From: Nitrososphaerota archaeon
GTDB lineage: Archaea; Thermoproteota; Nitrososphaeria; Nitrososphaerales; Nitrosopumilaceae
Reading direction: 5' to 3'
DNA length: 64,000 nt
Assembly: GCA_021323705.1 (NCBI GenBank)
Contig: JAJPKL010000038.1
Location: forward strand, 1 to 64,000
The translations under genes were made by a program, and so were the position numbers. The notes under the pieces were generated by a model, which was not told where the DNA came from, did no database searches, and saw only the letters and a list, made by a program, of their open reading frames with translations. Shown in pieces: positions 47,045-55,755 of this stretch (position 1 is its first letter; the number at the start of each line of letters is the position of its first letter).

Positions 47045-47273
47045 GCAGAGGATTGCAAGGAACCTAGAGATGGAAAAGAAATTTTGGGAGGAGATGAGGA
47101 CACAGCTTGAAATGTGTAGAATTTCTGTCAGGAAGGGTCAGTCAAAGGAACCTGTTATTATTGAGCTTGGCAGACGGCGGTCAAGGAGAGTATTAATGCA
47201 AATCCGTGATAATCGCATCAGACTCCATATGGGCGTGAATGATAAGAATTGCTTCAAACATTGCCCGATTTAA
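46970..47273 (+). mobile_element. Remnant of an IS5-like transposase gene
   Basis: MNFLGYPRKVPDARTVWYFKQRIARNLEMEKKFWEEMRTQLEMCRISVRKG resembles the IS5-type transposase N-terminal region; no DDE catalytic core. Confidence 0.55.
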
Positions 47274-47457
47274 CAGAGAAGTAACAAAATAACCACCACG
47301 TAGGAGCTAGTCTGTGAATTCAAACTCGGGATTGAAGCTAATTTAGCTAAATTCATCCATGGGCTTGTTTTAGTGTAGGCTTTTAACTAAAACATAAAGG
47401 CATCGAGTATTCCTGTACAAGTCGTAGTAAGAATTAGAACAAAATCGTATGGGATTT

Positions 47458-47976
47458 TCAATCAAACTCTCCCCCATGTGTGATAATGTGAAGAATTACA
47501 AGTGTTATCAATAATACTGCTAGAATAAATTGACCGTGCACCAGCCTTCCAAAAATTTTCAAATCTTTGTCTGAAGCATATTTGAGAATTATTCCACTTA
47601 TCATCGAGACAGTCATTACTATTACCAATGAAAGAGATATGGCATCCAGTTCATGGATAAGCAGTAATCCATGAGAGAGACCCGCAAAATATCCAACTGA
47701 ATTTAACATTATGTGAAAATTCAAAATTGGTTTGTAGATAGGTACAATTCCTTGTGAAATCTCAGGTCCTCCAACCAATTTCAAGATGGAGGTTTTTCTT
47801 ACCATGTTGAATATGACAAGCGAGAGATTTGCAACCAATCCAGAACCAATGGAAATCCAGCCCAGCGTTATAGCTGTGTGATTCCCTTCCCCATCTTCCC
47901 CATATGCTACTGCTGGAATGAAAAGAAGAATCAATAGCAAGGGAAGTATCTTTGGGTTTTTTGAAAAAAAATGCAT
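47458..47976 (-). CDS. Multi-TM membrane protein with conserved-looking His residues (cytochrome b-like?)
   Basis: Signal/TM start, about 4-5 hydrophobic segments; LNFHIMLNSVGYFAGLSHGLLLIHE and LVHGQFILAVLLITLVILHIITHGG. Confidence 0.6.
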   Translation of the reverse strand: MHFFSKNPKILPLLLILLFIPAVAYGEDGEGNHTAITLGWISIGSGLVANLSLVIFNMVRKTSILKLVGGPEISQGIVPIYKPILNFHIMLNSVGYFAGLSHGLLLIHELDAISLSLVIVMTVSMISGIILKYASDKDLKIFGRLVHGQFILAVLLITLVILHIITHGGEFD

Positions 47977-47980
47977 AAAG

Positions 47981-48280
47981 CTACACCAAACTCTTGGCTA
48001 TAGCCTTTCTTTTTGCTTTGTAGATCTTCCAGGCAGAATACACTACAACACTTACTATTGCAGCTACAGTGACGAACAATATCAGACCAGAACTATCAGA
48101 TTTCACTGAATGTTCTGTCTCATGTTCTTCCTGTTCTGTCTGAGGTGTTGTAGCAGTTGTTTGTTTTTCATGAATGTTGCCTACTTCGGATACTTCGTTT
48201 TCTGATTCTGCAAAAGCCATTGCAGGTACAATTATGGCAAACATTACTAATGCCACTAGTCCGTAGGGAAGAATTTTCAT
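47981..48280 (-). CDS. Small secreted protein with C-terminal TM anchor
   Basis: Signal peptide MKILPYGLVALVMFAIIVPAMAFAE; Glu/Thr/His-rich linker; C-terminal TM plus basic tail. Confidence 0.65.
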   Translation of the reverse strand: MKILPYGLVALVMFAIIVPAMAFAESENEVSEVGNIHEKQTTATTPQTEQEEHETEHSVKSDSSGLILFVTVAAIVSVVVYSAWKIYKAKRKAIAKSLV

Positions 48281-48384
48281 TGAGAGTATATTATCTAAAA
48301 CGGAATAAAACCGGTTCTACCATTTTCGTTGATGAGAACAGGAGTTAATTATTAAATGAGGGCAAAATAATGGCAAATCAATTC

Positions 48385-48403
48385 TACGTTGGGAAGCAAC
48401 GTA
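48385..48403. promoter_or_regulatory. Inverted repeat in the divergent intergenic region upstream of the P-type ATPase
   Basis: TACGTTG-GGAAG-CAACGTA. Confidence 0.45.
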
Positions 48404-48484
48404 TTTACTTTAACTACTGCCTAATTATCATAACTGATATCTATACTGTCGTTATAAATTTTTGAAATTCCGCCATATCTAGTA

Positions 48485-50347
48485 ATGAACATCACAGAAA
48501 AGGATAATCAAAATCCAACGATATTCCTAAAACAATACCCTATTCCGGTAGTTGCACTGTGTGGCCTAATACTAGGAGGATTGCTTCATGCCTTTTACAA
48601 TTCAGAAACTGGTCATATTGCATGGCTTGTCACTTTGCTTGTTGGTGGTTCTCCTATAGTTTGGCAAACCTTCAGAGGAATACTTCACAAACATTTTGCC
48701 TCAGACATTGTAGCCATGATGGCAATTATCGCATCCATAATACTTAATGACGCATTTCCTGGTGTTATCATAGTTTTAATGCAATCCGGTGGCAAAGCAT
48801 TAGAAGATTATGCTTACAAAAGGGCAACATCGTCTCTTGATGTTTTACTTTCAAGATCACCAAAAACTGCAATTAGAAAAGAAGATCATGTTCTGAATAC
48901 CATTAACGTATCAGACATCCAAGTAAATGATGTTCTAGTTATTCGACCAGGCGATCTGATTCCAGTGGATGGAAATATAGTAAGCTCAGAGGCTCATATC
49001 GATGAATCATCGCTCACAGGAGAACCCCTATCAAGAACCAAAAAATTGGGAGACCAGGTATTTAGTGGAACAGTAAATGTTGGCAAAGCATTTGAAATAA
49101 GAGCCACAAAAAGAAGCGAAGAAAGTCAATACTCAAAGATAGTCAAACTTGTCAAAAAGGCTCAGGAAGAAAAAGCACCGATTCAAAGACTAGCTGACAA
49201 ATATGCAGTTTGGTTTACTCCACTTACTTTAGGAATAAGTGCAATTGGCTGGTTGCTGACAAACAACTTTGAAACAATACTTTCAGTGTTAGTTGTTGCG
49301 ACCCCATGTTCTCTAATCTTTGCCACTCCAGTCGCTATAATTAGCGGAATAAACAAGGCAGCTAAAGCAGGAATCATTGTAAAATCAGGTTCTGCAATAG
49401 AACAAGTAGGAAAGACAGAAGTTGTTGTATTTGATAAAACTGGAACCATTACCTTTGGAACTCCAAATGTGGAAAGAATTATTTCTTTTGGTGACGTTCC
49501 TCCCGACGAAATATTACGTAAGACTGCAAGTTTGGAACAGTTATCGTCGCATCCCATTGCTACTATGATCACACGCAAAGGCGAGGAAAAATTTGGCAGA
49601 CTCCAAATACCAAAGAATTTTCGTGAGATCTCAGGGGCAGGTGTAGAAGGTTATGTGGAAGGGGAATACATTCTAGTAGGAGCCCCTAGCATATTTGAAA
49701 ATCTAGGCAGTGAAATCTCAAAGTATTTTGGAGATGTAAATAATCAGATAAAAACTGAAGGAAGAATGATAGCATTTGTTGGTATTAATAACAAACTTTC
49801 GGGCGCTATTGTATTTGGGGACAAAATAAGGCTCGAAGTTCCACAAATGATACAAAATTTGAAAAAAGATGGTATCAAGCAAACAATTCTATTGACAGGT
49901 GACAACTTTGTCAATGCAAAAAACATTGCTGCCGAGGCTGGAATGTCATCTTTTAAAGCAGAGTTGTTGCCGGAGCAGAAAGTAGTAGAAATTAAGAAAC
50001 TTAAGCAAAGTTTTGACACTGTTATAATGGTTGGAGACGGCATCAATGATGCTCCAGCTCTGGCCGCATCCACTGTGGGAATAGCCATGGGTTCGCGCGG
50101 AACAGCAATTTCTGCCGAAGCTGCAGACGTTGTACTTTTGGTTGATAACGTATCCAAAGTTGCAAACACAATTGAGATAGGAAAACGAACCATAACTGTC
50201 GCAAAACAAAGCATCTTTGTTGGTCTTGGCTTGAGTTTTGTTCTCATGGGAATAGCTGCCCTTGGTTACTTGCCTCCTGCCATTGGAGCACTACTCCAAG
50301 AAGGACTAGATATTAGTGTAATTTTGAATGCTCTTCGTGCAAGATAA
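48485..50347 (+). CDS. P1B-type heavy-metal-translocating ATPase (TPCS motif)
   Basis: DKTGTITFG, SLTGEP, GDGINDAPALAAS, SSHPIA; TM motif VVATPCSLIFATPVAI; no N-terminal HMA domain. Confidence 0.92.
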   Translation: MNITEKDNQNPTIFLKQYPIPVVALCGLILGGLLHAFYNSETGHIAWLVTLLVGGSPIVWQTFRGILHKHFASDIVAMMAIIASIILNDAFPGVIIVLMQSGGKALEDYAYKRATSSLDVLLSRSPKTAIRKEDHVLNTINVSDIQVNDVLVIRPGDLIPVDGNIVSSEAHIDESSLTGEPLSRTKKLGDQVFSGTVNVGKAFEIRATKRSEESQYSKIVKLVKKAQEEKAPIQRLADKYAVWFTPLTLGISAIGWLLTNNFETILSVLVVATPCSLIFATPVAIISGINKAAKAGIIVKSGSAIEQVGKTEVVVFDKTGTITFGTPNVERIISFGDVPPDEILRKTASLEQLSSHPIATMITRKGEEKFGRLQIPKNFREISGAGVEGYVEGEYILVGAPSIFENLGSEISKYFGDVNNQIKTEGRMIAFVGINNKLSGAIVFGDKIRLEVPQMIQNLKKDGIKQTILLTGDNFVNAKNIAAEAGMSSFKAELLPEQKVVEIKKLKQSFDTVIMVGDGINDAPALAASTVGIAMGSRGTAISAEAADVVLLVDNVSKVANTIEIGKRTITVAKQSIFVGLGLSFVLMGIAALGYLPPAIGALLQEGLDISVILNALRAR

Positions 50348-50374
50348 TTTACATCAAAAGAGGAAATCAAGAAA

Positions 50375-51652
50375 ATGACTGAACTCAAACGCCATCTGGG
50401 GCTTTTTTCCACCACAATGTACGGAGTTGGCATAATTCTTGGTGCTGGAATTTATGTTCTTGTGGGAAGTGCAGCAGGAACTGCAGGAAACTCTGTCTGG
50501 CTTTCTTTTCTTATGGGTTCAGCAGTAGCAGCATTATCAGGTCTGAGTTATGCCGAACTTGGTTCAATTTATCCAAGGTCTGCAGCAGAATTTGTCTTTG
50601 TCAAAAATGCATTCAAAAGTAACTTTCTGGGCTCTACCGTCGGATGGCTGTCAGTCTTTGTTTCAATAATATCTGCTGCCACTGTTGCATTAGGATTTGG
50701 CGGTTACATCACAGAATTCATTCACGTGCCGATCATTGTATCTGCCATGTTGCTTATTGGTTCTCTTTCTATTGTGAACTTTCTTGGAATAAGGGAATCG
50801 TCTTGGATGAATATTGTATTTACCCTTATAGAAGTAACTGGTCTTGCTATAATAATCTACTTGGGTTTCTCATCTGGCCAAGTTGACTCGGTAAATTATT
50901 TGGAGATGCCATTTGGAATACATGGTATTTTTCTTGGATTCATATTGATATTTTTTGCATTTATTGGCTTTGAAGACATGGTAAACATTGCTGAGGAAAC
51001 AAAAAACCCCCAGAGAACAATTCCTAAAGCTATTTTATTTTCAATTCTAATAACAGGAGTAATTTACATTCTCGTTTCACTGTCTGCGGTGCGAATAATG
51101 AATTGGAGTGAACTTGGACAATCCGTAGCACCACTTGCTGATGCAGCAGGCAAAATTATGGGTTTCAACGGCAGAATTCTTTTGTCTGTTCTGGCATTGT
51201 TTGCTACGACCAACACTGTACTGATAATTCTTCTTTCGGGCTCAAGAATGCTATACGGCCTGTCCTCACAAGACTCTCTACCTAAAATATTTGGAAGAAT
51301 CCATCATATAACAAAAACTCCTTGGGCGTCTGTGACACTCATGATGCTTGCATCAATCGCCTTTGTTCTAATTGGTAACATTGTGACTGTTGCAAATATC
51401 ACAGTATTTGTATTGGTTGTTGTTTATGCCATGGTTAACCTTTCAGTCATAATGTTGAGATTAAAAGAGCCAAATGTAGAACGCCCCTTCAAGATTCCAT
51501 TCCATATACGGAACTTTCCAATTCTACCGTCACTTGGCCTTGCTAGCACGTTATTCATGCTTACTCAATTTGATGTTTACGTGACAGTTGCTGGCATAGG
51601 AATAATATGCATTACGACGCTGTTTTTTATTTTCAGCAAACCCAAAATGTGA
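50375..51652 (+). CDS. APC-family amino acid permease
   Basis: GIILGAGIYVLVGSAAGTAGNSVWLSFLMG; FIGFEDMVNIAEETKNPQRTIPKAI. Confidence 0.93.
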   Translation: MTELKRHLGLFSTTMYGVGIILGAGIYVLVGSAAGTAGNSVWLSFLMGSAVAALSGLSYAELGSIYPRSAAEFVFVKNAFKSNFLGSTVGWLSVFVSIISAATVALGFGGYITEFIHVPIIVSAMLLIGSLSIVNFLGIRESSWMNIVFTLIEVTGLAIIIYLGFSSGQVDSVNYLEMPFGIHGIFLGFILIFFAFIGFEDMVNIAEETKNPQRTIPKAILFSILITGVIYILVSLSAVRIMNWSELGQSVAPLADAAGKIMGFNGRILLSVLALFATTNTVLIILLSGSRMLYGLSSQDSLPKIFGRIHHITKTPWASVTLMMLASIAFVLIGNIVTVANITVFVLVVVYAMVNLSVIMLRLKEPNVERPFKIPFHIRNFPILPSLGLASTLFMLTQFDVYVTVAGIGIICITTLFFIFSKPKM

Positions 51653-51692
51653 TCAAAAAAAGATTTGATACAACAAGGCAGGAATTTTATTT

Positions 51693-52238
51693 CTATTTTA
51701 ATGTCAACCCAATTATCATTACAACTTTAGAGTATGAAACTGAGAAAACTTTTGCCACTTCGGGTAGTGTTTTGGCATAATTTGCTGCATCATACTTGTC
51801 TTGCCAGCTTATCGATTTTGCTTCAACTACGAGAATTTTTGCACCTGGCAATGACTGGTGAGCTTGAATCACAAAAGACGACATGTCCGCATTGGATGCT
51901 GGATTTGAGCGTGATATTCCATATGGCGTTGCAATCTCAAGACAGCCATTTTCCACTGTACAGGCAGGTAAGTTATGTTGAGCATTATAGGCAGCAAGTT
52001 TGCTTTCCAAGTTGACGTCGTGGGAAGTAACAATAATTGCAAGCATCGCGCCGTGTCCGCACAGGGATTGATCTGCCCAATTGGAAGAACTATTAGAACA
52101 CGTACTTGTAGCTAATACGTTTGGAATCATCATAGATGGTATAGCTAAAAGAAATGCTGTCCCAACTACGATGTTTCCTTTATTCAATCTAGATATCATA
52201 TGAATTACGCTTGTATTAAAGCTGGCAGCAATTCTCAT
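51693..52238 (-). pseudogene. Truncated protein resembling the N-terminal part of a sedolisin/subtilase-type catalytic domain
   Basis: Signal peptide then ...NADMSSFVIQAHQSLPGAKILVVEAKSISWQDKYDAANYAKTLPEVAKVFSVSYSKVVMIIGLTLK*; ends before a catalytic Ser motif. Confidence 0.4.
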
Positions 52239-52366
52239 CTGTGAAAATGCTATTGTGATTATTTTGGATGATTTTTGCTTTGTATCTGTTGTATGAAAAA
52301 CAAAGCAGTATGAGATTGACTCTCTTAACGAATCTGACCAAACTTAATATTGTTAAATGATGCAGC

Positions 52367-52633
52367 ATGACTGTGCTTCCAGAGCGCTGTTCAATTAGAG
52401 AAAATGGACAAGACTGTCCAATGCCTCCAGAGTTTGTCATCTCAATAAAATCTAAAGATGACGAATACATGGTAGGAGTAACTTGCGATAATCACAAAAA
52501 GATTTTTGGTGATAAATTGGAATCTCTACAAAAGGAGGGCAAAGTACCACAAGGCTCTATTCATTTTGAAGGGCTCAAGCCAGTAGGAACTGCCTGCATC
52601 AAAGTAGACCCGAACGATTTGATTCAGCTTTGA
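52367..52633 (+). CDS. Hypothetical protein (88 aa, 3 Cys)
   Basis: MTVLPERCSIRENGQDCPMPPEFVISIKSKDDEYMVGVTCDNHKK...; complete ORF. Confidence 0.65.
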   Translation: MTVLPERCSIRENGQDCPMPPEFVISIKSKDDEYMVGVTCDNHKKIFGDKLESLQKEGKVPQGSIHFEGLKPVGTACIKVDPNDLIQL

Positions 52634-53585
52634 CCTGATAGATTGGTCTTTTTCCTGCAAGCGAAAGTTCTAAATTTTTTACCGCGATTTCTGCCATCTT
52701 TCTTCTGGTTTCTGCTGTTGCACTGCCAATATGTGGAGTTATCAAGACGTTGGTCAATCTAGTCAATGGATTTGAAGATCCTATTGGCTCGGTTTGGAAT
52801 ACATCCAATGCGGCACCAGCTATTATTTTTCTCTTCAAGGTAAGAACCAAATCTTTTTCATTTATTATCTTGCCTCGAGCGGTGTTCACAAGAAAAGCAG
52901 TTTTTTTCATTTTTCTGAGAAGGCCTGAATTTACTATCTCATGTGTTTTTGGCGTATGTGGAACGTGAAGGGATACAACATCGCTTGTTCTGAACAACTC
53001 GTCAAGTGAGACATATCTTGCATTCAAACTTCTTTCCATCTTGGCAGAGACCCTCTTTCTATTGTGGTATAGTATGTTCATCTCAAAACTGCGCGCCCTT
53101 TGTGCAACTGCCGCCCCTATCCTTCCCATACCCACTATGCCTAGCGTCTTTCCATGCAAGTCAGAGCCTAGGAACTCATATGGGCCAAGTATTGCCTTCC
53201 ATTTTCCTTTACGAATCAGCCTGTCTCCTTCAGTAACTCTACGAAAGAGATCTATCATGAGTGCCATCGTAAGATCTGCTGTGGCCTTTGTAAGCACTTC
53301 GGGAGTATAGCTTACAACAATTCCTCGCTGCGATGCCCTCTTGATATCAATGTGGTCATATCCTACACTGAAAGTGGATATTGCTCTGAGCTTGTTTCCT
53401 GCCTCTATGACATCTGCATCAATTTTGTCATACGGATAACAAATCAATCCGTCCTTTTCCCTTATCTTTGAGATGAGCAATTTTTTTGGCATGGGAATCC
53501 TTCCTGAATGGATCTCAACTTGGTATCTCTTCCTGAGTTCTTTAATTGCAAAATCATGCAAACGGCGTGTAAGTAGAATTTTCAT
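52599..53585 (-). CDS. D-isomer 2-hydroxyacid dehydrogenase (glyoxylate/phosphoglycerate dehydrogenase-like)
   Basis: GKTLGIVGMGRIGAAVAQRA; FLVNTARGKIINEKDLV; NVLITPHIGSAT. Confidence 0.92.
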   Translation of the reverse strand: MKILLTRRLHDFAIKELRKRYQVEIHSGRIPMPKKLLISKIREKDGLICYPYDKIDADVIEAGNKLRAISTFSVGYDHIDIKRASQRGIVVSYTPEVLTKATADLTMALMIDLFRRVTEGDRLIRKGKWKAILGPYEFLGSDLHGKTLGIVGMGRIGAAVAQRARSFEMNILYHNRKRVSAKMERSLNARYVSLDELFRTSDVVSLHVPHTPKTHEIVNSGLLRKMKKTAFLVNTARGKIINEKDLVLTLKRKIIAGAALDVFQTEPIGSSNPLTRLTNVLITPHIGSATAETRRKMAEIAVKNLELSLAGKRPIYQVKAESNRSGLL

Positions 53586-53651
53586 TGAGAAAAGCCCTCA
53601 AAAACTCATTATAATAACTCATTTATAATAACTCTGTATAATTATATCAAA

Positions 53652-53786
53652 TTGAAACACAAAGAAGAATTTGCAGTTTGTGTTCAATGCAGAAATCCCA
53701 TTGAAAAATGTGTCTGCGTATGTCCTTTTTGCGGTGAAAGAGACAAGTGCGAATGTGCACTATTTGATGCAGCAACTGGCGGTTAG
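53652..53786 (+). CDS. Small Cys-rich zinc-ribbon-like protein (44 aa)
   Basis: TTG start: MKHKEEFAVCVQCRNPIEKCVCVCPFCGERDKCECALFDAATGG*; eight Cys; missed by ORF track. Confidence 0.6.
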   Translation: MKHKEEFAVCVQCRNPIEKCVCVCPFCGERDKCECALFDAATGG

Positions 53787-53841
53787 GACTCAAAAGAGGA
53801 ATCATAGCATTATTAATATTTGATGATAGTCTAGGTTCAAC

Positions 53842-55755
53842 GTGGCTTCGATAGATTTAACCTGGGTTATCGGTGGCCCGCAGGGAGGAGGAGTAGAGTC
53901 TGCTGCCAACATATTTGCTGGAGCTTGTGCAGGCTGTGGATTGAAGATTTTTGGAAAAAGAGAATATTATTCTAATATCAAAGGTGAGCACAGCTACTTT
54001 GGTGTACGAGTCTCTGACAAGACAATCAACTCAAATGTGACAGGAATAACAATGCTTGCAGCATTTGACGCAGAGACTCTTTTCAGACATGCAGATGATG
54101 TATATGATGACGGTGCAATTGTATACGAATCTGATCTTGAGAACATCAAGACTGATGAGGTGCCAACCCTTGACAAGCCATTCAAAGCACGATTGGAAAA
54201 ATACATTGCATCAAAAAACAAACCACTTACTGTAAAAGGAATACTGGAAATAGCAAAGGAACGTGGAGTAACACTCTATCCGGTATCATTTAAGACTATT
54301 TTAGCAACGTTGGCAGATGAGATGAACAACCCCGCAATACGAGGCATGTTCAGAATGTTGAACGTTTTGTCGGTATCCGTGTCAATTGGCCTGCTTGGCC
54401 TTCCTCCAGATACACTACTACGATCAGTTGAGGGAGTATTTTCAAGCAAACCAAAGATTGCGGAGATGAACAAACATGCAGCAAACTATGCATATAATTT
54501 TGCAACAGCCAAATATCAAAAATACAAATACCAGCTATCAAAAATTCCAAAAGATTCTGACACAATCCTTGTGCAAGGTTTTCAATCTACAGGTCTTGGA
54601 AAAATGGCAGCAGGATGTAGATTCCAGTCATACTATCCAATCACACCCGCATCAGACGAGAGTGTCTTTTTAGAATCGCACGAAACATTTGACGTGGAAA
54701 ACAATAGGCCGGGATCTACTATTATTGTTCAAACTGAGGATGAGATCTCTGCAATAGGTATGCTTATAGGAGCTGCCCTGACAGGTACAAGAGCTGCAAC
54801 TAGTACATCAGGACCTGGATTTTCTCTCATGGCAGAAGCGCTTGGGTGGGCAGGAATTAACGAAGTGCCAATAGTTGTTACACTTTACCAAAGAAGTGGC
54901 CCATCCACAGGGCTACCTACAAGACATGGGCAGGATGACCTACTCTTTGCAATACATGCAGGGCACGGAGATTTTCCAAGGATTGTTTATGCCTCAGGAG
55001 ACATTGAAGAGGGATTCTACGACACTGCAAAATGCTTCAATTTTGCAGAAACATTTCAGATGCCTGTGATTCACATGATGGATAAATTCATTGCAAGCAC
55101 TGTAGCTACTGTAAAAAGATTTGATCCAAAAAAGATAACAATCCAGCGGGGAAAGCTCTTACAAAAAATAGACAGCACAGATTACAAGAGATTTACGCCC
55201 TCGCCTGATGGTATATCGCCACGGTCACGACTGGGACTAGAAAACGGCATATTTTGGAACACTGGTGATGAAAGCGATGAAGAGGGACACATATCCGAAG
55301 ATCCAATAAACCGAATATACAAGATGGACAAGCGGGCAAAGAAGCTTGAGGTTGCCTTGGATACCATTCCAAGAGAAGACCAAATGGTAAGTCATGGTAT
55401 TTCTGACTTTTGTATTGTAAGCTGGGGTTCTACCAAAGGACCAATCCTTGACGCAATCGAAATGCTACAAAAAGACAACTATAACGTTGGATTTGTACAA
55501 GTAAAACTATTGCATCCATTTCCTACAGAACATGTCAAGTCTCTACTTAAAGACGTCAAAACCATTATAGATATTGAAGCAAATCATTCTGCACAGCTTG
55601 GAAAACTATTAAACGAAAACTTGGATCGTAAAGTTGATTATTATATTGTCAAGTACACTGGAAGGGCAATGACTTGTTCAGAATTATATGAATCTATTAA
55701 GAAAATTATGGACGGAAAAGCCGAGAAAAGGCAGGTGTTGTCATATGGTGTCTAG
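53842..55755 (+). CDS. korA: 2-oxoacid:ferredoxin oxidoreductase, fused gamma-alpha subunit
   Basis: [91 protein letters not shown] start. Confidence 0.94.
   Translation: MASIDLTWVIGGPQGGGVESAANIFAGACAGCGLKIFGKREYYSNIKGEHSYFGVRVSDKTINSNVTGITMLAAFDAETLFRHADDVYDDGAIVYESDLENIKTDEVPTLDKPFKARLEKYIASKNKPLTVKGILEIAKERGVTLYPVSFKTILATLADEMNNPAIRGMFRMLNVLSVSVSIGLLGLPPDTLLRSVEGVFSSKPKIAEMNKHAANYAYNFATAKYQKYKYQLSKIPKDSDTILVQGFQSTGLGKMAAGCRFQSYYPITPASDESVFLESHETFDVENNRPGSTIIVQTEDEISAIGMLIGAALTGTRAATSTSGPGFSLMAEALGWAGINEVPIVVTLYQRSGPSTGLPTRHGQDDLLFAIHAGHGDFPRIVYASGDIEEGFYDTAKCFNFAETFQMPVIHMMDKFIASTVATVKRFDPKKITIQRGKLLQKIDSTDYKRFTPSPDGISPRSRLGLENGIFWNTGDESDEEGHISEDPINRIYKMDKRAKKLEVALDTIPREDQMVSHGISDFCIVSWGSTKGPILDAIEMLQKDNYNVGFVQVKLLHPFPTEHVKSLLKDVKTIIDIEANHSAQLGKLLNENLDRKVDYYIVKYTGRAMTCSELYESIKKIMDGKAEKRQVLSYGV

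Noticed and set aside
49744-50247. 167-aa minus-strand ORF inside the P-type ATPase
   Set aside because: Antisense to GDGINDAPALAAS and other conserved ATPase motifs
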